Below are positions 37,776 through 49,385 of a DNA stretch of 64,000 nt, piece after piece (within the stretch, counting starts at the first letter, position 1; the number at the start of each line of letters is the position of its first letter). The DNA comes from Ascaris suum (lineage: Eukaryota; Nematoda; Chromadorea; Rhabditida; Ascarididae): contig CM024173.1 in NCBI GenBank assembly GCA_013433145.1, positions 2,079,101-2,143,100 of the forward strand. Reading direction: 5' to 3'. Both the position numbers and the translations under genes were made by a program. The notes under the pieces are model-generated. The model saw only the letters and a program-made list of their open reading frames with translations, searched no databases and was not told the origin of the DNA.

Positions 37776-40684
37776 GTAAACTCCTCGTTTTTGGTATTAC
37801 AATTCATCAGACTCTCTATTTTTTCTTTTTGCGTTTTGATATTATCGATCCTCATCTTTATCCTCAAAATCGTGGCCTATTAGACGAATCACTTTTTTTT
37901 TCACCAGAATTCTAACATTATATTGTACCCTTAAAAAAGTTGAGATTTTCTGGAATTTTCAATACTAATTGCTAATATTATCAATGATTGATATATAAAG
38001 CGCTTTTAATGAGTTTCTTAGCCGCCTATTTATTCGTATCGCATCGCATTGCTCAATAACTCTCAACAATTCCTCATTTTTACTATTATTTCGATTTTTC
38101 GCTGATATTCGAAGAATTTAAGAAAAAAAAATGGAAAAGCAGACGATAATGACGATCGTAGCTGATTACTCTTTGATAAATTCTTATCTATTAATAATTA
38201 GTTATGAAATTTTTTTTAAAATTAGCATATTTATATCGATAAGAGTTATTTAAACTTGTTCCCTTTTCTTGTTATTTAAGCGATTCGTTCTTTTTTATAC
38301 GACAAAAAAAATCCATTATATTTGTCCATTATAATCAGTTGGTCGCATTTTTTTTCCACCTAATATGATTATGTGCAATTAACTCATCTCATTACAATAA
38401 ACCTTTAAAACCATAGATAGTAGAAAAAAAAACGACTTTTCAATGATGCAGAGCAACCTTTCCTTTTTTTCCACCTCTCTCTTTCTAATGTATTCTCCCT
38501 TTTTCTCAGTTCTTCTCTCCCGTTTCCTCCACTTTTTTTTTTTCAAATTCTCTTGAATGAAAATTTTATTAATAACTTTTAAATATTAGAAAATTATATG
38601 TAGAATATATTCCCTATGTAAATTTTCACATTCTCTTTCATATCAAATGAAATAAACAAATAATGAAATCGATGATTTGCAAATGAATTCAGCGAATCAA
38701 TCATATGATGTTGTAATAAAATAAAATTCACTCATCGACCAACATTTAAAAAAAAAAAAAAACAACTGAACAATATTTTTCCATCCACCAAAATGTTTCA
38801 CCTTTGCGGTCATCTTGAACGTTCAACGGTCTTATCGATTGGTTTTAAGTTCATCGAGAAATTGCTGCAGAGATTATTTCATTATCAGATATTGTTACTT
38901 TTGAGAGTTTTGTAGACGCAATAAAACAACGAGAAATCCTCTCATTTAGATTTAAATTGTATTCAATAGAATACTGAAAAAGTGATATTTTTTACTTGCT
39001 TAATAATGTTTTATTTTCTTTCTTTTTTTTTTTTGAAAATATTTCCTCCTACATTTATTAGAAAAGAGGCTACAAAAAAAAAAACGATTTTACTGCTATA
39101 CTTTGAAAAAGAAAATTATTAAATTTATTAATTTCTATTATTGAATTCGATTAAATTTTGGCTGAAAATTTTAAAATTCCACTTTTTTATTGCAAAAAAA
39201 AGAAAAAAAAATTTTTTTTTTACTAAATTATAATGAGAAAAGAGAATTATCGAAAAATTTTTTTCGCTCTTCTTATCGACTAAACGAAATATTTCAAATT
39301 TATGAGATGAAATGATTAATTAAATGTTTCTATAATCATTTGATTACAAATGTAACTCCGCTAAAATGTAATAGCATTTCAAAAAAAAAAAAAAACTGCA
39401 AAATAATTGAATGAAAACGAAAATAATTTCTTTCCATTAGAAAAAATTTTTATATCAACATTGTTTATTAATTGTTGGTAAACTCCTGATCATTGTTTTT
39501 AATTGCAGATAATTTTTTTTTTTGAAAAATTCAGCTTTTTTTTCAGAATTGGTCACTTTCCAACTTTTCTCTCTCTAAAAAAAAAACTTCTCGAATCCAT
39601 TCGGTCGTTCGAATATTTGTTTGAATTCGCTATCAGTTCAAAAAAGTGCATATTTTTCTGAATGTTTCATTACTGTTCGATGACTAGTTAAGCCAGTTAA
39701 CTATTACTGCGATGTCCCAAGCGATTCGTACACTGCTCCCTCCGCCTTTTCTCCTGTTTTATTTACTTCACTCCTTGCCCCTTTAGTGTTTTTTTGCTGA
39801 GATTATTAGTACAACAGTTAATGCCAATGAAACGACTGTTAACCTATCAAGTACAGCGATCGTCGCATCTAATCTTTCGTCTTTCCGTTACGTGGGCTTC
39901 ATTTAATAGCCGCAGACGGTTGTCTATTGTTTTATCGCCTTTACGCATCAACGATTCTCTCCTCTTATCGTTAAAACATCACCTTTTCATTGGCTTCTTA
40001 TCACTAACCGATCTTCCTTATCAAATTGATGCAAAATAAAAACAAACAATAAACAAACATAATTTGAAAAACATATTTAAGTACTCAAATAATCTGGCTA
40101 TGGAATGGGCGATTTACGTTTTGCTGCAAATAAATTCTCTCTCTTCCTATTGCCATTTTCTTCTCCTTCGCATTCATCTTCGCCCATCATTAAATGAAAA
40201 TCAACTGATTAAAGCAAAATAAACAATAAACGATTTTAATGCAACACAACAGCGCCTGAAATTTTGAATGACGAAAATAATCGTTATTGAGAGAGATATT
40301 TGCCGTAAATAAAACTTTAATAATAGAACCGGTTTGAGAGTGGTGGTTGTGATGTTTGATTTGTCGATAAGGCTTGCTAGTTTAAGAGTGAATTAAGCTC
40401 ATCGTTGAAGATTGATAAATGAGCGCATTTTCGTTACACTTTCAATTTGCAATTTAAGAAATTTACTATGAGATCAATTAGGCACTTTTTATGCCTCGTA
40501 TTTAAGTGCTCAATTTATGAATAATTGTTTCTTTAAAAAAAATCTCTGCAATTTGTTTTTATTTTATTTTATTTTATTTTAGTTTCCCAAAGCGGGAAAA
40601 TATATAAAAATATGTGAACTTGAAAAATAAAAAAAGAAATAGAATATTCAAAAAGCTACAGTTTAGGCGGATTGACTTTTAATG

Positions 40685-41610
40685 TATAAGAGCAGTAATA
40701 GTGTGAAGATCGAAATGACTTAGTCGCAGCTTCAAAGCTGAACGAGTAGGTGCATTAAGGATACCGGCGGGAAGCAGATTCCACACTCCTAAAATGTGGA
40801 ACTGGAGAATATGCAAAATATCGTTTGTACTGCAACATCTTTTAATGAGCTGAAACTGATGTCCAAAATCGAGTTCGAGGAGGAAAGAACTGAAATATTC
40901 CCGACAATGGGATGTGGGGAAAGTCGAGCATAATTTTGCAACAGTGAATCATTTTAAACTTGAGCCTACGATGTCCAACTTCTCTAGGTTAAATTTCTCT
41001 AACCTATTAGTGGAATATGGTTAATATAGACTATGGTAAATTTGATGAAAAGCAATACGGTTGAAGCGCTTCTTGATATTCTCTAGCAAATTGACATCAG
41101 AAAACAAATAAGGAGAGCATACAGGAGTGTAGTATTCGAAAATGGGTGGGGAGGATGCGATGAAGGCAGTTCAATTATGCTCTGTAAATCTGTGTTAGAA
41201 AGCGCAAAAGACACGGCTTACAATTTTCGACGATCTTTCGGCAACAGTGGAGCACTTTACCAGTGAAATTCAGAGTCGATTGCAATAGCAAGATCACGAA
41301 TATCATCTCTAGTAGGAAGGACATCACGTCCTCGCCTGTGGAAATATTCATATCGAAAGTTGATATGATGCAGATTATCAACATTTAAATGCCCTAATTC
41401 CAATAGTTGGTGAATGCATCAACGTCCCTTTGCAGAGTATGAAAGTCGTGGAGGTGATCATGCAGTGAACGATAAATTCTGGAATTATCAGTTAAGGATG
41501 AGATTTAATATTGCTGAGAATTTTATCAGACGAAATGTCAATATATATGAGGAGCAAACCAGACTTCCTTGTGGTAAATCATTAACAATTAGATTTGGAG
41601 AGGAGTAACC
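40685..41610 (-). pseudogene. Decayed non-LTR retrotransposon reverse transcriptase, central to C-terminal part
   Basis: Reading the minus strand from 41610: LTDNSRIYRSLHDHL then LQRDVDAFTNYW (after the catalytic box), LHHINFRYEYF, RDLAIAIDSEFHW, then PPIFEYYTPVCSPYLFSDVN with NIKKRFNRIAFH, later DFGHQFQLIKRCCSTND, LGVWNLLPAGILNAPT and ALKLRLSHFDLH. These follow the standard order of Jockey/CR1-type elements through the Y-EY-PVWSPY and WN-LP motifs. Several frame changes and stops are present. It is more complete than the 29.4 kb copy and has the same orientation. Confidence 0.85.
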
Positions 41611-42469
41611 AATTTCAAATTCTCAACTACAAACTTTGCCCATTTAAAAATATGCTAATCTATTTTCAAAAAGAATCAATGATGTCATATTTTTCCAAAT
41701 CTTTAGCTAATCTCACTAAATATCTCAAAAATATATCTCAAATCTCAAAAATTATTTTCATAAAAATTTATAAAGGAAAAAAAAATCTCAAAATTCCAAA
41801 ATTATATATGGTAAAAGTGGAATATTTCTGATGAAATGCTATTTGTTATGACTAAAAAAATAATCTATAATTAACGATTATTATAATGATAAATAAATTG
41901 AGAACATCATTTAATGGAATTAAAATCGATTGCTGAAATTTAACTTAAAAACTGAAATTTAAAATGCATTAATAATTAAATTAAGTTTCCAAAAAAAAAA
42001 ACATTCAATCAATTCTAATTTATGCCGTTTACATGAGAGATAATAGATGAATATTTCTTCAGTTTTTTTTTACTCTTTGCAATTCTATTCTGTTCTGTTT
42101 TTTTTTTTGCATATATAATTTCGTCGAATAATATCACCTAAAATTTTAGAAAATTAAAAATTATAACCTAATAAATTGGTAAATAACGTTACCCTCCCAC
42201 ACGGGTATCATTAGAACCTAAATAGGCGATATGGCGGAGTACTCAGCAATGACACTAATCGAAAATTGATGTTGTATGGATCTATTAATATAAGTTTTAT
42301 TCTATATGATCTAAAATTCGTATAACTTTTTACTGATTTATGACAGGTATTGATTTCAATCCAACCTAATCCGCATCAAATTTATGATAGATGAGGGATA
42401 GTCGTTTTGCTCTTCAACTTTAAATTATTACAGCCGGAAGTAAAAGAATTTTTCTTCGAATGATGACAC

Positions 42470-42650
42470 CGTTTCATATGGAGATAGTAAGGTGAGACGT
42501 TAAACTGTTTTGAATGATCGTAGTGTTCCATTGAAGCACAGACGTGATCCATTGAAGCATAGGCACACATAGACAACGACAGACATAGATATGGATACGC
42601 AAATACGCAATGGCACACACAGACATAGACACACACATACACACACTAAG
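42470..42650. repeat. Low-complexity CA/GACA-rich tract
   Basis: Imperfect CACAGACATAGA-type repeats, most regular at 42560-42645. Confidence 0.7.
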
Positions 42651-43383
42651 GAAAGTTGATTTTTAGAGTCTCAAGTGGGAAATGTTTAAGTTTTACTTGC
42701 TTCTGCTGTATAAATAGAGTATCTTCGTTGTTACAGTGCGATAACTTTCGCTTTCATAATGAAAACACATTGATCTAAATATAATTACCTGATAATTCTG
42801 TACAGGTGTAAATAATAAAAATGGATTAAGTAATTGCTGTATAATTATAGGATCATATAGGTATAGGAAATAGTGATCAGGAATGTATAAAATTATGTTA
42901 ATTATTTATAATATTGTAATAATTTACAACCATAAAACGTATTCGTTCAATTTCCTCTCATATCTACAATATCACAACGGTATGCAATTTTCCACCATCA
43001 ATTATATTTGTTTGATATTGTTGCCCCGACCTTGATGGTAATAAATGTTTGCTAGCGTATATGTGATCGTTAGTTTGAGTGAATAAGTGGACAATTGATG
43101 TATAAATGAAAGAACGCATGGTAAAGTTTACCCCATTATGAAGTTGCGATATATAAGAGGGTGATCACAAACGTTGAGCAAATATACGTTGATCGACATG
43201 AAAGACGAGCGCATCATGTGCAAAATCGTTCCGACATGCCGACTTACACAAACACAACTGCACGCTTAAGCCATTCTCACTCTTATACTGCCGACACTTC
43301 ATTTCCTATCTACAGCGCTAAACTTAATACCCTATTTCCGAAGGTAGCGCAAGTCTATTTGCACATTTTTTTAGTCTTAGTAT

Positions 43384-43990
43384 TGGTGAGACGAAATCCG
43401 ACATACTTTAGCCTCAGCATCAATCTATTGGTTCATATTTGATATATATCAGTAATAAATTGTGCTAAAAATTTTTATTTGGTACACTAATATGTCTTTA
43501 ATAAAGGTATTTTACACCTGATAGGACTGAAAGGGATGCGAAACCAAAAAATCACCACACTTCCTCTCTTTTCGATTTCAAGTGCAGATTTCTAGGAATG
43601 GAAGCCATTTATAACGGATACAGGTCAAAAATTATGTGAAAATGTAGATTCAGCTAGCTGGCAATTGATTAAGCAGTTGGACAGTTGAACGAGAACGTAT
43701 GGACTGAGAAAGCGATAGATGCTGTAATGAGGGCAATCGTTGAAGCTATGCAATTTAATGATGGATGGCTAAAATTTGCATTTAAATCGAACCAACATAC
43801 TTAAATTTGAGCCGAAGCTATGTTCATAATGAGTGGATTTGTGCTAATAACTGCTATGCATTAATAAGTGATAAACGGTAATCACCATTACTACTGCGAG
43901 ATTGTCTCTTATACTGAAATGTTTTTCTGCATAATTTCATCGAAAAATTATTCGTTGCTGTGCGGTAGTATGTCGGATTTCGTCTCACCA
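43384..43990. repeat. Perfect 24-bp inverted repeat pair bounding a 607-bp segment
   Basis: 43384-43407 (core GTGAGACGAAATCCGACATA) is exactly reverse-complementary to 43967-43990. Identity stops sharply on both sides of each copy. The arms are GC-richer than the background. No target-site duplication is visible at the outer ends and no transposase lies between, so a non-autonomous element is only one possibility. Confidence 0.85.
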
Positions 43991-44812
43991 AACCTGACCA
44001 ACGTCCACAAACGGTGAACAACACAAATGAACAAAGAGAGCAAATGACCTTCAACGCATGCGATATGATGCAATGTGATTCATAACTATCCGTTTTACGC
44101 AAATATAAGGGTACTGTAGAAAACCTGGAGTACTATGGTGGAATGTTCGGCACCATACTAAGAAATAAATATGCAGTTGAATTTACGGGTGACGAAAATG
44201 CCTGGGGGATGCACGTCAAAAAAGTGGGCGCAATATACACTTTTGCATTCCTCTCATTCGTACAATCGGCTACCTACGCTTCCCATAGATAATGAAACAG
44301 TCAGAATAACGCATTCATGCATTCATGAAACTACCAAACAAACAGATAAACAGATACGCACATGGACACAAACATAGCAGTACCATAGCAATCTTTGCAT
44401 ATGCAAATTTATGAAAGCGTATAGCAAAGAAGTTTACAATTTGAAATGATCTTAAGCAAATATCATCATTCAATAGTCTTCGAGAATATTCGATTTTTTT
44501 TTCCATTCTGTAAATTCCCATTTTTTGATTTCGATATTTACCATTTTGCTGATTTTGTTTCTGTTTTTTTTTTTTCATCGTAAATACTCTCACTCTGATT
44601 GTATCAATAGAGTTTCCTCAATGAGTAATTTATTGTTGAATAATGCTACCAAACTTTAGCTTCTTTTTCCTTTAGCTGCCGAATATTCTCAACTTTTCTC
44701 CCGATCTTATGAAGCAGATACAAAATTATCTAGACAATAGGGAAATGTTTACATTGTTGTAATGCGTAGGTATTCAAATTTATACAACAGGTGAACTCAT
44801 TTATATGATGCA

Positions 44813-45226
44813 GTGAATATCACAATTCCAAGCATAGCATTGTTTAGGTGTCAACAATACTTCCCCTTCAATTACTCGTTGATGTGGCGGCATTTTATGA
44901 TTTGCGACCGTCAGTTGGTAGACAGTGCCATCGCGGCAAGAAACGGACGGTACATGTGCCTCATAAAGAGGAACACTGCAAGCAATAAGATGGGTGGCGA
45001 TTATCGTCTATCTTCGAACGTACCTGGCACCGACATCTCCTCATATTGCAGCCAACTCCCGTTTCACATATGCTTCAACCTAGAGGGCGCTACTTGTCGG
45101 TTGGCTTGCTCGTATGATTCAACGTTAGACCATTACCACGAACCAACAAGCACCAATCAAAGATCCACATCGCAGATATGGATTATGTGGAATGTTATTG
45201 TATTCGCTAGGCGCCATCACTTATAG
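44813..45226 (+). other. Longest uninterrupted open frame (137 codons), unidentified
   Basis: Open from a GTG at 44813 to TAG at 45224-45226, with an internal ATG at 44882. It contains six or more cysteines (CRLACSYD, YCSQLPFHICFNLEG) and lies in a locally GC-richer patch, which by itself lengthens chance ORFs. No domain, signal peptide or splice site is evident. It may be part of a mobile element. Confidence 0.25.
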
Positions 45227-46394
45227 CGTAATATAGCCAACCAATCATTATTTAATTTTATGAGTTTATACAAAGCTAACTCGAAATTTAAAACGAATAG
45301 AATAAAAAAATGATAATGGAATCTTATTCAATTGTTTATAGAAGCATTTATTTTATATAACTATCAGAATAATGAAATGAATGGAATAGAATTAAAGAAT
45401 ATCAATGTATTAAATTCTAGAAGGAATAACAATAATTAGTAAAATATAAATGATTTATTTAATTAAAAAAATAACTTAATAAAGAATTAAAGAGTTGCAA
45501 TTAAGCGAAATTAAAGACGATTATTTTTAGCTATGAAGAATGATGAGTTAGCTATAAAAAGATGTAATTTATTACAAATTTCAGGCAAAAATTTGATGAA
45601 AAATATATTTTTTTTTCGAAATTTATTTCAAATTCTTTTGCTTTTTTTTTTATTGAGAAGAAATAACTTTTTTTTTTCTGTTCACAACTTTCCATAATGG
45701 AAAATTTTCTTTAGCACAATCTTAGAGCGTCCACGTTTGATATTTGCCTTACTAATGAGATCGTTATGGGCTTAAAACTTCATATTGTGCATTTAACATT
45801 AACAAAGCTATTCAAATAATGTAAATGATAGTGTAGCCACTATGACAGCCTAATAAAAACAATTTTATAGGTGTTTTTTTTTCGTTTTCGAAAAGGCTGG
45901 ACTCGAGCTCAAGAACACTGAGGTAGCTGGCGAACAAAGAACTGAGCTCGAGGTTTGACACATTTCTTCATGCGCCAATTACACTCACTTACTTTCACAA
46001 CTATTTCAGCGCACTCACTTATAAAACGGTTTTCTCATATTCCTTAGAATCGTTGACTTATAGCTAATAGTTCCTGAACACAATTATATTTTCAATAAAA
46101 GGAGTGCATAATTTCCATAGAAATATTCTTCCATTACTTTTATACCTTCAACTTGAAATGGCCGTAATATCTCTAAGAATAGCTCCTCTTCAAAAAAAGG
46201 TGTGGATTGTTGTAAAGAACAAAGAATAGTCGATTTATGTTGGTTGATATTGTTGTGTTGCATCTGTGTGTCTACCTAACTATGAGGCTTGAGTGCAGCA
46301 ACGAGTAATGATGAGTAGCAAGTGCATGTTGCTTAAACTTATTGCTAGCTAGAGATTTACTAGCATCGGACGCGATTACTGTTCAAGTACATGC

Positions 46395-46500
46395 AAACAA
46401 TGTATGCACATACACATACGTACAAACACATGAGTGCACACACGTACATATATATGCACATACGCATACGCACGCAGACACATGCACACTCCAACAGCAC
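46395..46500. repeat. Imperfect CACATACG-type simple repeat
   Basis: Alternating purine-pyrimidine tract built of CACATA, CGTACA and CACACG units. It produces overlapping cysteine-rich spurious ORFs on the other strand. Confidence 0.85.
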
Positions 46501-47029
46501 ATGCAGAGTTTGATGAGAGTAGTTCGATAGTTTGTGGCAGTGCGAAAATAGCAGTGCAGAATTCCACAAAGGCTAGCATAAGCAATTTGACGACCTGATT
46601 CCAGCAGTGAGTTACAGCAGCCCCTCATCTCCAACTGTCCTCCGCCTTCACGCATCTTCTCCCTCCCTCCCTTTCCCTCCCTCCCCCATGCCCTTCCCCA
46701 ATTCAGAGGTCATATTCACCAGATGCATACCTCACCAACAATCGTCGTCGTAGGCGGTGTAGTTTTGTGGTGTAATAAGCGCTACACTTTCTTGTGTATC
46801 GTCAAACGATTTACATCTCACAAAAGGCGGAAACTGAAAATGACCACTTGGTCAGCTGCTCTTTGCTTGTATCCTCTCATCGATACGTCTACAAGCAAAC
46901 AAACTCAATAAGTGTTCGTCCACAAATAGTTTATCGTCCGGTCGACGATGGTCGAGTTGTGGTGTAATGCGTGTGTTCGAAGAATTATCGCCAAACGGCT
47001 GTCCAATAGATTCACTCAAAAATTTCCGC

Positions 47030-47250
47030 TTTGTAAAGCTTTTCTTTGTTACATTTCACAAACGTTCAACTCATTGCGCCCATTGTCCACGATTTCGAGA
47101 TAAATGCGCATTGCAACGTTAGTGGTTTGAATAATGTTGATTACTACACAAAATTGCCATCAATTCAACAACAACACTATGACTATGACTGTATAAGTCT
47201 TTTCGAACGATTAAATCGCTATGCTAATTTCTTAATTAATATTTATAAAT
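47030..47250 (+). pseudogene. Probable DHHC palmitoyltransferase fragment, decayed
   Basis: One frame gives RSTHCAHCP; the overlapping next frame continues IVHDFEINAHCNVSGLNNV and DYYTKL. Together these follow the DHHC zinc-domain pattern RS-HC--C---V--FDHHCPWVNNCVG-YNY, with the catalytic Asp-His-His-Cys altered to Ile-Asn-Ala-His-Cys and Pro-Trp changed. The frame change within a few bases and lost residues indicate a pseudogene. DHHC enzymes add palmitate to membrane proteins; this copy could not. The match is short, so the call is tentative. Confidence 0.4.
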
Positions 47251-47936
47251 GATATATTTTTACTATATGTGAGAATTTCAACTATTTCATCGAATGTATA
47301 ATAAAATAAAACTTGAAATTAAAAAGTAAAAGAATTTATATAGTTAGGTACTATGTTTATGTTATTATCGAACCGTTCTCGATTAAATTGTACTGGATTC
47401 ATCGCTATAAAAGATCGCTTGTCGCGATGCATCTGCATGGATGATGGAAGATGGAGGTGAAGAACGTCCTTTGTAAATTTATAAGTTTCTCTCTATAAAT
47501 ACTCAAGTTTTTGTTGGTGATTACATAGCTAAAGCCTAAAAAACTTTACAAGTTCGGCATTCTCGGTACCTCATTTATCAATACGTCAATTTGCTTCGTT
47601 TATAGATGCGAGAAATTAGGAACCAACAAGAGTAAAGTGTTAAACTTTTTATTGAAGAAACTGTACCTCACTAAAAAAACTAACGAATATATACCCGTTT
47701 CACTTGATTTCCTTCACCTTTTATCCCACTCCTCAAAGAAAAAAAGACATTTATGTTGAGTTTTTCAAATATATAGGTCCATTCTAAGAAATGCTTTTAT
47801 GGATTTTATAGATCTTTTAGGGATTAGAATTAGACTTAGTAATTATAGAAGAGAAAATCGAATATAGATCCCTTTTAGTATAAGGTATTTTATAATAGCG
47901 AGATGAAGGTAATTTTCGAAGAGCGTATGTGCACTC

Positions 47937-48097
47937 ACTTGTGCTTGCAAGTTGAAGCAAATGAGCGTTCCCTGGCGTTGCGATGTACTTTTCGAGTATT
48001 CACTGCGTTTAGGCAGCAGCAATAGCAACCGAAGAGCGATATGCACATGTGTGCTGCACAATTGTCGATGCTTCATCGTGCTACACAACTCCGGCAT
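47937..48097 (-). CDS. Possible first exon, unidentified
   Basis: ATG at 48097 opens MPELCSTMKHRQLCSTHVHI followed by LRLLLLLPKR and runs to a strong GTGAGT donor near 47937. GC-richer than the surroundings. No downstream exon could be joined, so this may be chance. Confidence 0.25.
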
Positions 48098-48689
48098 GAC
48101 CGACCAACATCACTTTACAATATTTTACGTCTTTCCTTCTCCCCATACCATCCCATACATCCTTTATTGACCTCTATGTGCTCTCACAGCGAGTATTGCT
48201 GATCACGATGACCAATGTCCACTATTGGTGATCATATTTACCGATGTCCATTGTTTTATCATATTAATTCAAACTATTTGATTAATCGAATGATCAACTA
48301 CATTATATTACTTTCTTTTTAGCTGTCTGAGAGGATTATTAGCATTTGAAATGATTATTGTTCTATTTCATATTGAAATTCTCCCTTTAAAAAAATCGAT
48401 GACCTGAAAAAAAAATATTAATTTCTATTTCAAAATATTACAAAAAATTTATGCAACTCTCCGAACTAATGAAAAATATTCATCAATTAAATAGGCATTC
48501 CATGAAATTTTCTTTCAAAAAAAAAAAAACTCTTGAGTGAGCTTTTCAAATTCTAATCACATAGCAAAAAAAAAAAGAGATTGCATGGAAATTCAAAAGT
48601 TGAGTCTATAAAAATGTGAAATATTAGCGCATTTACTAAACTATACGAAGAAGCTTTATGAAGTTGACGATTGAGGAGGTCACATAACA

Positions 48690-48720
48690 AACAGATACAC
48701 ACACACACACACACACGCAA
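48690..48720. repeat. (AC)n microsatellite
   Basis: AC dinucleotide run of about 24 bp. Confidence 0.95.
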
Positions 48721-49204
48721 ACGACTAACACAAACGTTATGTAAACCGGACGGTAGTCACTCATTTTGCATACCAACATTCGCTTACTCATTCACAATAT
48801 GTTAGCTTACGTTGCCTTATTCTCAATCCGCTTTTTGGCAATATAAACCTATGCATACATAGCAAATACCATCATAACTCTATATATTCATCGTTATCGT
48901 AAACCTAAAAATCCATTCCAAAAATTGATAAAAATCACACCAAGAAATATAGATTAATTAAATTTAAATATGCATATAAAATTTAGCTAACACTTGAAGA
49001 AACGTTTCAACGAGATATCACTAAATTATCGATAATAACTCAATAATAATTAAAAATTAACTAACATATCATTTGGTAATATTCACGTTGAAATAATTGA
49101 TGAAAATATTCCGATGATAATTTTTCTCTTAATGGTATAAAGCAAATATATTGAAATGATAAATCAATGCTTCATTTTTTTCATTTTCATCATTCATTCG
49201 TATT

Positions 49205-49385
49205 TTAAATTACTTAAAATTACTTAAATTTGTATATTACTTAAATATTTTAAATATTTTTTTACTTAAATACTTAAAATACTTGAAATATACTTAAAAT
49301 TACTTAAATATTTAAATTATATTACTTAAATATTTACTTAAAATTACTTAAATTAAATGTACTTAAATAAAATAAATTACTTAAA
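49205..49385. repeat. Tandem ACTTAAAATT / ACTTAAAT array
   Basis: About 16 copies of TTACTTAAA(A)T with small length variation over 180 bp. Confidence 0.9.

Noticed and set aside
41414..41608. Plus-strand ORF of 64 codons
   Set aside because: Antisense to the minus-strand reverse transcriptase relic, which has ordered motifs.
46360..46655. Three overlapping Cys-Val-rich minus-strand ORFs
   Set aside because: Generated by the CACATACG simple repeat; each frame shows the same periodic composition.
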